Shown: positions 18,172-25,839 of the stretch, piece after piece | Layout of the letters: each line of letters begins with the position of its first letter | Position numbering within the stretch: the stretch's first letter is position 1 | Origin: Faecalicatena faecalis | GTDB taxonomy: Bacteria; Bacillota; Clostridia; Lachnospirales; Lachnospiraceae | Length of the DNA: 64,000 nt | Direction: 5' to 3' | Assembly: GCF_012524165.2 (NCBI RefSeq) | Contig: NZ_JABACJ020000003.1 | Coordinates: forward strand, 1-64,000 | Translations under genes and position numbers: made by a program | The notes under the pieces: model-generated | What the model saw: the letters and a program-made list of their open reading frames with translations, nothing else | What the model was told of the DNA's origin: nothing | The model's database searches: none

Positions 18172-19146
18172 CTAATTCTTTCTACGTCTTGAAAGAACAT
18201 CACTGAATACTGCAACAATAACAATAATACCTGTAATAATAAGCTGATAGTCTTTTGTAAAGCCAAGAGCCAGGATTCCTTCCTGAAGCAGTGCGATGAT
18301 AAACACACCGATTACAGTTCCGCTGATAGATGCGAGTCCTCCTGCCATGGAAGTACCTCCCATTACACATCCTGCAATCGCTTCATTGTTGTACTGATCG
18401 CCGTAACCAGGCTGAACTGTTGTATATGCTGATACATAGAACAGTGCACTGATACCGACCAGGACTCCACAGATGATGTATGCTGACATTTCCCATTTTT
18501 TAACATTAACACCGGAAAGTCTGACTGCCTCTTTGTTGCTTCCCAGAGATAAGATATAACGTCCCATCTTTGTCTTGTTCAGAACAATGGCACAAACCAC
18601 TGCAACCAAAAGGAAGATAATCAATCCAGTCGGGATATCTCCCATCTTGACCAGGTTTCTGTACCATCCGCCCTCTGCTGCTGACTGCGGCCAGCTTACA
18701 GACTGTGTCTTTGTAAATACGGATGCAAGACCCTTTGCAATATTCATACTTGCCATGGAAGTAATGAATGACGGTACTGACCAGTAAGCTACCAGATATC
18801 CGTTGAAGATACCGAAAGCAAGTCCTACGATAAGGCTGATCACCATTGCCGCCGCCATCGGCACCCCGTATGAAATCAAGCTGTATCCTGAAACAAGAGC
18901 ACAGCAGAACATAACCGGTCCGATAGAGAAATCAATTCCGCCTGTTGCAATTACAAAAGTAACTCCCAATGATAAGAATCCAAGAAAATATGCATAGTTG
19001 AGGGCACTTAGAATTCGATCGATTCCTGCGAAAGTTCCCTGCGTCATAACGCAGAAGAAACCATACAGAAGAATCAAAACAAAGCATAACACGATTCTGT
19101 TAAACCCCACCTTTTTTACAAAAGGATTTTGTTTAATCTTTCCCAC
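18172..19146 (-). CDS. Sugar ABC transporter permease (RbsC type), second of two
   Basis: 324 aa from a GTG at 19144-19146, eight bases after AGGAGG; upstream ATGs in the same frame have no ribosome site. It shows the same CUT2 permease landmarks as its partner: FVIATGGIDFSIGPVMFCCALVSG, GIFNGYLVAYWSVPSFITSMASM, KTKMGRYILSLGSNKEAVRLSGVNVKK (ATPase-contact loop), and NEAIAGCVMGGTSMAGGLASISGT. It is the first gene of the importer operon, behind a leader of more than 300 nt. Confidence 0.87.
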   Translation of the reverse strand: MGKIKQNPFVKKVGFNRIVLCFVLILLYGFFCVMTQGTFAGIDRILSALNYAYFLGFLSLGVTFVIATGGIDFSIGPVMFCCALVSGYSLISYGVPMAAAMVISLIVGLAFGIFNGYLVAYWSVPSFITSMASMNIAKGLASVFTKTQSVSWPQSAAEGGWYRNLVKMGDIPTGLIIFLLVAVVCAIVLNKTKMGRYILSLGSNKEAVRLSGVNVKKWEMSAYIICGVLVGISALFYVSAYTTVQPGYGDQYNNEAIAGCVMGGTSMAGGLASISGTVIGVFIIALLQEGILALGFTKDYQLIITGIIVIVAVFSDVLSRRRKN

Positions 19147-19590
19147 TTTTCTTCCTCCTACTTCTTCAGCCATACTGATTTTGGTAATAAATTTTGTACC
19201 CGTCCAATCCGCTGCCTCCAAGCCTGGGAAATGGTTCCTTTTCAGAGTTCACAGGACTGCCGGTACGGGCTATGCAGTGTTATCCTGCACCAGCCAACCC
19301 TTTCTCTGCCTTCGTTCTTTCAAACATCTCTTTCCCTCCTTCTCCCTCATATATTTCCTGTTACATTACGTTCTTCTTTATATAGTGCTGTCTGTTCCCG
19401 TTAAGCCCCAAAATAATAACCTCTTGCATCTATATCGGAAATCAATTGCTATCAATGGGCTTATCCGGTCTGTCGATTCGATAAAGGAGGTTATTAAATG
19501 AACCAAAAGTGAACATTTTATTAACTTTCTATAACTTTTATGTTGTTAGTATACTCTGTGAAACTTTTTTTTGAAATTGAATATCTTACT
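19147..19590 (-). promoter_or_regulatory. Long leader and control region of the ABC importer
   Basis: There is no gene in these 444 bp. On the minus strand AAAGTTATAG and AAAGTTAATA form a direct repeat at 19519-19538, spaced 10 bp, a plausible binding site for the YesN-type regulator encoded upstream. TAAAAT at about 19516-19521 could be a -10 box with a poor -35, as expected for an activated promoter. The leader that follows holds ACCTCCTTTA at about 19481-19490, complementary to the AGGAGG ribosome site at about 19155-19160. No known riboswitch was recognised. Confidence 0.4.
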
Positions 19591-19637
19591 AAAAAAGGTT
19601 AAAAAATTACACCCAGTAATTTTTTAACCTTTTTTTG
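19591..19637. terminator. Bidirectional terminator between sensor and importer operons
   Basis: AAAAAAGGTTAAAAAATTAC (19591-19610) and GTAATTTTTTAACCTTTTTT (19616-19635) form a perfect 20-bp stem with a 5-nt loop and T-tracts on both strands. It separates the sensor genes from the importer they probably control. Confidence 0.9.
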
Positions 19638-19641
19638 TCTG

Positions 19642-20640
19642 CTATTGTCCTGTCAATGGATAGAGAAGCCTTTGGTTCTCCTCTTCATACATGTTATTGC
19701 GGTTGATCAGTTTACATCCAGAGTCCAGATTTTTCTCCACTCTTTTTCCAGTCATGATATTGGCGGCCTGTTCTATTCCAAGATACCCCATATTAAATGG
19801 CTTTTGAATGATGATGCCCTGGAAAACGCCTTCCTCTAAAAGCTGGATTTCCTCCACTGAGCTGTCGAATCCGACGACCTTGACCTTACCTGCCAGTCCT
19901 GATTCCTTGACAGCCCGGGCTGCTCCGACTGCACCATATTCATTCGTGCCCATGATCATTCCGATATCAGGATAGCGTGCAAGCATCTCTAAAGTTTCTT
20001 TATACGCCTTATCATAAGAAGAATCGCAGAACACAACATCCTTCACCTGGGATTCATATTGTCCCAATCCTTCCCGCATGCCCTTTTCCCGTTCGATTGC
20101 GGTAGAAGACCCCTTCACATGGGCCACGATTCCAATAGGTGTATCTTTATCAATCAATGACCTCGCATACTCCCCAAGTTCCTTCCCTCCCCGGGAATTA
20201 TCCGTTGCCACAACACTGGACGCAATATCCCGGTCGATCACAGAATCAATCAGGACCAGCCGGATTCCACTATCAACCACCTTCTGCAGAGCCTCACTCG
20301 TCTCCGAATAGCTGCAAGGTGCTGCTAGGATCACATCCGGCCTTTTCTCTATGCTCTCCTCAATACAGGCAATCTGTCCCTGGATATCCTCCTCCGACTT
20401 ACCACCCAATACCTCTATCTCCATATTGAACTCTTCTGCCCCCAATTCAGCCCCGGAGATCAGGGACGTCCAGAACCCGTTGGTGCTGTCGATCGTCTTA
20501 GGAATCAGAATGACTTTATATACCTTCTGCTCCCGATTCTTCGCATCGAACATCCCATACACGACCAATAGAATTGCGGTGATGATAATGAACAGGAAAA
20601 TCCCTGTCATCCTCTTTTTACTTAACGTTCTACTCTTCAT
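19642..20640 (-). CDS. Membrane-anchored sugar-binding co-sensor (XylFII-like)
   Basis: 332 aa. An uncleaved N-terminal membrane segment (about 12-30, GIFLFIIITAILLVVYGMF) with no lipobox precedes a type I periplasmic-binding domain: GFWTSLISGAELGAEEFNMEIEV, RPDVILAAPCSYSETSEALQKVVDSGIRLVLIDS, AIEREKGMREGLGQYESQVKDV, VVGFDSSVEEIQLLEEGVFQGIIIQKPFNMGYLG. The gene overlaps the histidine kinase by 11 bp, so they are translationally coupled. In Clostridium beijerinckii, XylFII binds xylose outside the cell and presents it to the LytS kinase; the same role is inferred here. Not an importer subunit, since no permease is in its transcript. Confidence 0.82.
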   Translation of the reverse strand: MKSRTLSKKRMTGIFLFIIITAILLVVYGMFDAKNREQKVYKVILIPKTIDSTNGFWTSLISGAELGAEEFNMEIEVLGGKSEEDIQGQIACIEESIEKRPDVILAAPCSYSETSEALQKVVDSGIRLVLIDSVIDRDIASSVVATDNSRGGKELGEYARSLIDKDTPIGIVAHVKGSSTAIEREKGMREGLGQYESQVKDVVFCDSSYDKAYKETLEMLARYPDIGMIMGTNEYGAVGAARAVKESGLAGKVKVVGFDSSVEEIQLLEEGVFQGIIIQKPFNMGYLGIEQAANIMTGKRVEKNLDSGCKLINRNNMYEEENQRLLYPLTGQ

Positions 20641-22417
20641 CTGTCCGGCTCTTCAGCGGCACTGTAACAGTCGCCACTGTCCCTACCCCCTTCCTGCTGA
20701 TATAGGTGATACCGTACTCAGAGCCATAATAAAGCTGCAGCCGCTTCTGTACATTTGGCACTCCTACACCATTTGATTTGTGCTCCTTTTTTGACTCGTC
20801 AAAAATATGCTCTAATGCCTCATTATCCATGCCCACGCCGTCATCTGCAACCGTTATACAGACTTTACTGCCGCGCTCATACCCTCTGATATTCAGATTC
20901 CCCTTGGTCTCCTTATATTTCAAGCCATGATAGATCGCATTTTCCACAAGAGGCTGCAGAGCGAACTTAATAATCATCACATTTCTGATCTCCGGTGCTA
21001 CCTCAATGGAATACTCCAGCTTGTCCTTATACCGCATCTTCTGAATCGTAAGATAACTGCGTACATAATCAATTTCTTCAGCCAGAGTGACCTGCTCTTT
21101 ATCATTGCTGATGCTCTGCCGAAGCAGCTTAGCCAGGGCCGATGTCATCAGTACGACGTCCTCATTCTGTCCTGCCTCTGACATCCAAATAATGGAGTCC
21201 AGAGTATTATATAGGAAATGCGGATTGATCTGGGCCTGGAGAGCCCTCATTTCATTCTTTCGCTTCTGCTTTTGTTCATATACATTCTGTTCCATCAATG
21301 TGTGGATACGCTCTGTCATGACATTAAACGATTTACTGAGGCTTCCGATCTCATTCTCTGCTGTGACCGCTACATTAGCCTTGTCAAATTTACCTTCCTC
21401 GACCATGCTCATAGAATCCCGAAGCTGGCGGATGGGCCTTGTAATTTCACGGGAAATGATATTAGAAATCACCAGTACTCCTAAAAGCAGGACTGCTGCC
21501 ACCAGCAGATACATCATCTGGGCCTGCTTATTATTCTTGAGAAGCTCCGAGGTATTGGCAGCACCTACTACCGTCCACCCGGTCTTGTCAGACTTTGAAA
21601 TCGTATAGATCTTGTCTCCCGTATTCAAATAGTCCGTATCCGCTGCCATGATCTCATCGATTTTTTCCGTGATCAGACCACTGTACATCAACTGCTGTTT
21701 GGGATGATAGATGATATTGCCGTCCTCATCCAGAATAAAGATATACCCCTTATTACCAATGCTGTTATTACTGCACAATTCACTGATCGCCGTATAGTTC
21801 AGGTCTACAAAAAACACCCCGTCCTGCTTTCCTGTATTGTAATTGACCAAAGCCTTGCTCAAAGTAATGACCCATTTATAGCTGCTCTTAATAGAATTCT
21901 GGACATGGGACGAGGAGATGGCCGTCCCGTCCTTGGCAGTAAGTGCAGCATTATACCAGTCCTGTTCTTTGATATTGATATACTCTGTGAACTCATCATG
22001 GCCGTCATTCAGGACGCTGCGCCCGTTGTTTGCCACAACGGCAATATTATATATATCGCTGCGGCTGTCCAGAATCGTCTTGAACTGGGACAAGATTCTC
22101 TTCTCTTCCTCTTCCCGCTCCTTCTCTGTCTGATTCTCATTATACAGATAATTGGATACGTCACTGCTCGTAGAGACAATATATGAAATATTCTCCAAAT
22201 ACTTTACGTAGGAATCAATATCATAATTCACCTGTTTGATGATCTGCGATGTATAATTGACGGAGTTCTCATAAATCGAGTTACTCGTATAGTTCAATGC
22301 GATGAACAGGAAAATAAGTACAGCAATCACCATCAGTACGGAAAATGAAACCATCATAGTACTCTGGATACTTTTGAATCTGCTGAAAATCGTCCTGTTT
22401 TCTTCTTTTCTTTTCAT
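20630..22417 (-). CDS. YesM/LytS-type sensor histidine kinase
   Basis: 595 aa. Membrane segment at about 20-42, extracellular dCache-like domain (about 45-290) with GVFFVDLNYTAISELC and GYIFILDEDGNIIYHP, second membrane segment (about 298-316, MMYLLVAAVLLLGVLVISN), HAMP linker (RPIRQLRDSMSMVEEGKF), His_kinase domain with the phospho-acceptor His in ALQAQINPHFLYNTLDS (near residue 400), and a C-terminal ATPase domain (LVENAIYHGLKYK N-box, VADDGVGMD G1 box). It phosphorylates the YesN regulator encoded 3 bp upstream. Translational overlap with the anchored binding protein downstream suggests the two form a sensing complex. Confidence 0.9.
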   Translation of the reverse strand: MKRKEENRTIFSRFKSIQSTMMVSFSVLMVIAVLIFLFIALNYTSNSIYENSVNYTSQIIKQVNYDIDSYVKYLENISYIVSTSSDVSNYLYNENQTEKEREEEEKRILSQFKTILDSRSDIYNIAVVANNGRSVLNDGHDEFTEYINIKEQDWYNAALTAKDGTAISSSHVQNSIKSSYKWVITLSKALVNYNTGKQDGVFFVDLNYTAISELCSNNSIGNKGYIFILDEDGNIIYHPKQQLMYSGLITEKIDEIMAADTDYLNTGDKIYTISKSDKTGWTVVGAANTSELLKNNKQAQMMYLLVAAVLLLGVLVISNIISREITRPIRQLRDSMSMVEEGKFDKANVAVTAENEIGSLSKSFNVMTERIHTLMEQNVYEQKQKRKNEMRALQAQINPHFLYNTLDSIIWMSEAGQNEDVVLMTSALAKLLRQSISNDKEQVTLAEEIDYVRSYLTIQKMRYKDKLEYSIEVAPEIRNVMIIKFALQPLVENAIYHGLKYKETKGNLNIRGYERGSKVCITVADDGVGMDNEALEHIFDESKKEHKSNGVGVPNVQKRLQLYYGSEYGITYISRKGVGTVATVTVPLKSRTDEE

Positions 22418-22420
22418 AGC

Positions 22421-24025
22421 TTACTTCTCTCTTGCATACTCCTTTGGTGTCTTTCCCGTCATCTTCTTAAATGCAATACTGAAATAGTGCGGGTCACTGA
22501 ATCCGACCTTCTCAGCGATCTCATAATTCTTAAGGCTCGTCTGCCTAAGAAGCTGCTTTGCCCTCTCCATCCTGATATTCGTCAGGACTTCAGTAAATGT
22601 CTTACCGGTAGTCTCCTTAAAAATACTGCTGAACCTGCTTGTACTGATATTCAAATATTCGCAGATGTGGTTCAGACTCAAATCTGGATTGCTATAATTT
22701 TCTTTGAGATAATCCACCGCCATCACCGCCTGGCGCTCTCCACTGGACTGCCCGGCTGCCATGGCCGCCTCCAGGCCCCGTGACGCATAATCCCGAATCA
22801 GGGCAACTGCCTTCTGCAGACTCCTGGCATCCGTAATATTAGAAATATCAGAATCCTTTAACTGAAAGCTCTCTTCTGTCTCCTGTACCGTCTCATAAAT
22901 AATACGCAAGACCTGGTGAAGATAGGCGACACACTTGTTCCTGCTTACATATCCATTTCTCATCCACCCCTCAATATGGTCGATGGTATCCATTAACGCT
23001 TTCCTATCACTCCCACGTACCGCAGAGGCAAGGTCCTTAAAATCCTGTTCCAGCTCCATTGGATTGCCCGACACGATCTCCTTCTCACAATCAAAAATGA
23101 CTCCACAGCCTTTTGTATAGCGGTATTTCAAGAACTCTGCGGCAGAATCATAGGACTTGTAAAGCTCATCCAGGGAATGTACATATCTCCCGATTCCCAT
23201 AGAAATGCTCAGCTTCATTGTATCATACACCGTCTGCTTGATCTCCCGGCAGATCTTCACTGCCTCCTCTGTAAACTCTTTCGGTTTATTCGTCAGGAAC
23301 AGGATGCACACCCTGTTGTCAGAATCCCTGTAAGCCAGCCCGGCCCCATGGTTATTCACGATCTCACTGGAAATATTCTCCACAACAAAGGACATCAGAG
23401 CACTTTCCTTTTTCAGTTCATCCTCCACCTCATACAGGTCAGAATATACATCAATATCTACAGCAGCCACCCGATAGGCACTGCTCTCCACAGATATCCC
23501 GAACTCCTCCAATTCCTTTAAACTTGTCTCCACTTCCTGGGTCCCCTTGACCAGACGGGACAGAGTCCTTGAGATGATCAGCGCTTCATTCTTCGTATAG
23601 CTGTGATATACCTTCGTCAATTCATCAATCTTCTGCTCCTGCTGTCTTTCACTATCCAGCTTCTCCTTGATCCTGGACAGAACCTCTGACAACTCCCTTG
23701 CCGTCACCGGCTTTAAGATATACTCTGCGACCTTATACTGGATCGCCTGTTTTGCATATTCAAAATCACTATATCCGCTAAAAATAATAATCGTGGTCTG
23801 AGGGAAGTTCTCATATACATACTTACTCAGTCCCATGCCGTCTATGTATGGCATACAGATATCTGTAAGTACAACATCGACCTGGTTCTTTTCCATGAAC
23901 TCGATCGCATCCTTCCCGTTCTCACAGTCTTTTGCCAGCTCAAATCCAAGCTTGTTCCATTCAATCTTAGCGCTGATGGCCTCACGCACCAAAATCTCAT
24001 CATCTACCAGTAAAACCTTGTACAC
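22421..24025 (-). CDS. YesN-type response regulator with AraC DNA-binding domain
   Basis: 534 aa from a GTG at 24023-24025 preceded by GGGAGGAAAGCACA; the longer frame adds a low-complexity Arg/Gly stretch across a control region. Receiver domain (1-120) with phospho-acceptor Asp55 in VVLTDICMPYIDG and the conserved Lys in AEYILKPV; long helical/PAS-like middle part (about 130-410); two AraC helix-turn-helices in the last 100 residues (NPDLSLNHICEYLNISTSRFSSIFKETTGKTFTEVL and LKNYEIAEKVGFSDPHYFSIAFKKMTGKTPKEYA). It is first in the regulator-kinase-co-sensor transcript and probably activates the ABC importer located after the terminator. Confidence 0.9.
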   Translation of the reverse strand: MYKVLLVDDEILVREAISAKIEWNKLGFELAKDCENGKDAIEFMEKNQVDVVLTDICMPYIDGMGLSKYVYENFPQTTIIIFSGYSDFEYAKQAIQYKVAEYILKPVTARELSEVLSRIKEKLDSERQQEQKIDELTKVYHSYTKNEALIISRTLSRLVKGTQEVETSLKELEEFGISVESSAYRVAAVDIDVYSDLYEVEDELKKESALMSFVVENISSEIVNNHGAGLAYRDSDNRVCILFLTNKPKEFTEEAVKICREIKQTVYDTMKLSISMGIGRYVHSLDELYKSYDSAAEFLKYRYTKGCGVIFDCEKEIVSGNPMELEQDFKDLASAVRGSDRKALMDTIDHIEGWMRNGYVSRNKCVAYLHQVLRIIYETVQETEESFQLKDSDISNITDARSLQKAVALIRDYASRGLEAAMAAGQSSGERQAVMAVDYLKENYSNPDLSLNHICEYLNISTSRFSSIFKETTGKTFTEVLTNIRMERAKQLLRQTSLKNYEIAEKVGFSDPHYFSIAFKKMTGKTPKEYAREK

Positions 24026-24290
24026 TGTGCTTTCCTCCCGTGTAAACAAATTCATTTTCCTAATCCCGCATCTGCTGCGGCCCCGCCCGCAGGGCATGTA
24101 TTATGATCCCCCCTATGTGGAAGATATAACAACCGCAGGCAGGGATATCACTGCCTGCGGTTATAAATTGTAGTATGTTTCTGAATATAATAACAGTATA
24201 CAACAAGCTGGAAAATAGGGAAAGAAGTTTTCTTAACAAAATAAAAAACCCAAAATAAAAACCTGCCCTCTAAAGAAGATCGTTCTATAC
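24026..24290 (-). promoter_or_regulatory. Upstream region of the YesN regulator with a strong hairpin
   Basis: No gene. AACCGCAGGCAG (24131-24142) and CTGCCTGCGGTT (24151-24162) form a perfect 12-bp stem with an 8-nt loop. No T-tract follows on the minus strand, so it is not a standard terminator; it would sit in the leader of the sensor transcript. Upstream, on the minus strand, AT-rich sequence with TATACT and TATATT near 24184-24204 may contain the promoter, but no box pair is convincing. Confidence 0.45.
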
Positions 24291-24330
24291 AAAAAAAAGA
24301 AGAAGCCGGATCTCTCCCGGATTCTTCTTC
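24291..24330 (-). terminator. Terminator of the GH95-PTS operon
   Basis: GAAGAAGCCGG (24299-24309) pairs with CCGGATTCTTC (24317-24327); eight T residues follow on the minus strand. Confidence 0.85.
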
Positions 24331-24386
24331 CAAATAACTCCTGCTGATCCCGCTTCCAACAGCAGGCACAGCCTCTCTTACTGCAT

Positions 24387-25820
24387 TTATCTATTTGTAT
24401 CCTGAATAACATCCTTTCCAAAAATCATCATCAGGATCACCGCCGCTGCGAAGCTGACTACGCATGCTATGATTGCCGCAGCGGTTGTGGCATCAAAACC
24501 GATTGCCGGATTGATCGTCTGCAGCCAGCCAAATACACCGTTTACACCATAAATATACTGTTTTACACCTGCCGCGCCTATGATCGCACCGCCGAACCCG
24601 GAGGCAATACATGCAAGCAGGAAGGACTTTTTATACTGCAGGGTTACACCATATACACAAGGTTCTGTAATTCCGAACATCGATGAGATCAGTGCAGGCC
24701 CGCAGGTAGATTTCAGTTTTTTATTCCTTGTTTTCAGCATGATGACTAATACAACGCCCGCCTGTCCAAATGCAGATGCAAGTCCTGCAATGGTAACCGG
24801 ATCGAATCCCAGTGTAGCCAGGTTATTGATTGAAATCGCAACAAATCCCCAATGCACACCAAACATTACACATACCTGAATCAATGCGCCGTATAAAAAT
24901 CCTGCAATGGTCGCATTTAATTCAAACAGCGCAGAAACTCCCGCCCCCAGTAAATTACTGATAAAGCTTACTACAGGTCCAATGATAAGCAGCCCTAAGA
25001 TCACACTGATAATCAGAGTCAGGGCCGGCACCAGGAACGAACGCAGCAGGTCTTTGACCCTTTTCGCAAAAAACATTTCTACCTTTGCCGCAAAATAACA
25101 GATAATGATCACCGGAATGACAGACCCCGCATAATTCATCAGTATAACCGGAATACCTAAAAAGGTGACATACACCGGTGATTCAAAAATCGTCCCACTG
25201 AATACATTGAAAAGTGGTTCTCCGGCCATTATCACAGCGATGGACGGATAAACAAGGGAGGCTCCGATCGCAACGCCGAGGAACGGTGTTCCTCCAAACT
25301 TCTTCATTGCCGTATATCCAAGGAATAATGGCAGGAAGTTGAAAAAGCTGTCTGCCACAATGTTCAGAATCTGATAAGTTCCATCGGCTGAATTCAGGAT
25401 TCCTGTTGCTGTAAGCAGCGCAAGAACGCCTTTAATCACACCTGTCGCCATCAACATTCCCAAGACAGGGGTAAATACTCCGGAAATCGTATCCAGAAGA
25501 CGGCTGCTCACCTTTTTATCCTTCATCCCTTCTTTAAATTCTTTTGCATCCTTTAATTCTGTGTTTTCGCCGTTCAGATTGTATAGTGTATTCATCTCTT
25601 TATATACATCGCCCACATGCTGTCCAATGACCACCTGGAATTGTCCGCCGCCCTTGATTACTGAAAGCACACCTTCAACCCCTTTGATTCCCGCTTCATC
25701 GGCCCTCGATTCATCCTTCAGTTTGAAACGCAGCCTTGTTGCACAGTGATAAGCGCTGATAATATTTTCTTTTCCGCCAATTTTTTCTATAATTTCACGG
25801 ATCATCATTTCGTACTTCAT
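24387..25820 (-). CDS. PTS EIIBC permease of the glucose/glucoside family, no EIIA domain
   Basis: 477 aa. EIIB at the N-terminus with the phosphorylated Cys26 in SAYHCATRLRFKLKD, then EIIC (about 110-470) with some ten membrane segments and the GITEPCVYGVTLQYK loop. No EIIA domain follows the last segment, as in MurP, TreB and ScrA proteins that borrow a glucose-type EIIA; the EIIA domain of the protein at 3306-5243 is a candidate donor. The ATG at 25818-25820 is preferred (AGGGTGG 8 bases upstream); a GTG four codons earlier is the alternative. It follows the GH95 gene by 19 bp and is therefore co-transcribed with a cytoplasmic fucosidase, which suggests a fucosylated saccharide as substrate (inference). 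Confidence 0.85.
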   Translation of the reverse strand: MKYEMMIREIIEKIGGKENIISAYHCATRLRFKLKDESRADEAGIKGVEGVLSVIKGGGQFQVVIGQHVGDVYKEMNTLYNLNGENTELKDAKEFKEGMKDKKVSSRLLDTISGVFTPVLGMLMATGVIKGVLALLTATGILNSADGTYQILNIVADSFFNFLPLFLGYTAMKKFGGTPFLGVAIGASLVYPSIAVIMAGEPLFNVFSGTIFESPVYVTFLGIPVILMNYAGSVIPVIIICYFAAKVEMFFAKRVKDLLRSFLVPALTLIISVILGLLIIGPVVSFISNLLGAGVSALFELNATIAGFLYGALIQVCVMFGVHWGFVAISINNLATLGFDPVTIAGLASAFGQAGVVLVIMLKTRNKKLKSTCGPALISSMFGITEPCVYGVTLQYKKSFLLACIASGFGGAIIGAAGVKQYIYGVNGVFGWLQTINPAIGFDATTAAAIIACVVSFAAAVILMMIFGKDVIQDTNR

Positions 25821-25839
25821 TCTTTTTTCCACCCTTCCT

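Noticed and set aside
19483..19513. Plus-strand AAAGGAGG followed by ATG and a four-codon frame
   Set aside because: The peptide ends at once and lies antisense to the importer leader; kept only as a possible anti-ribosome-site segment on the minus strand.
24131..24162. Perfect 12-bp hairpin as a terminator
   Set aside because: No T-tract follows on the minus strand, and a proper terminator for the PTS operon is at 24291-24330; listed as a leader hairpin instead.
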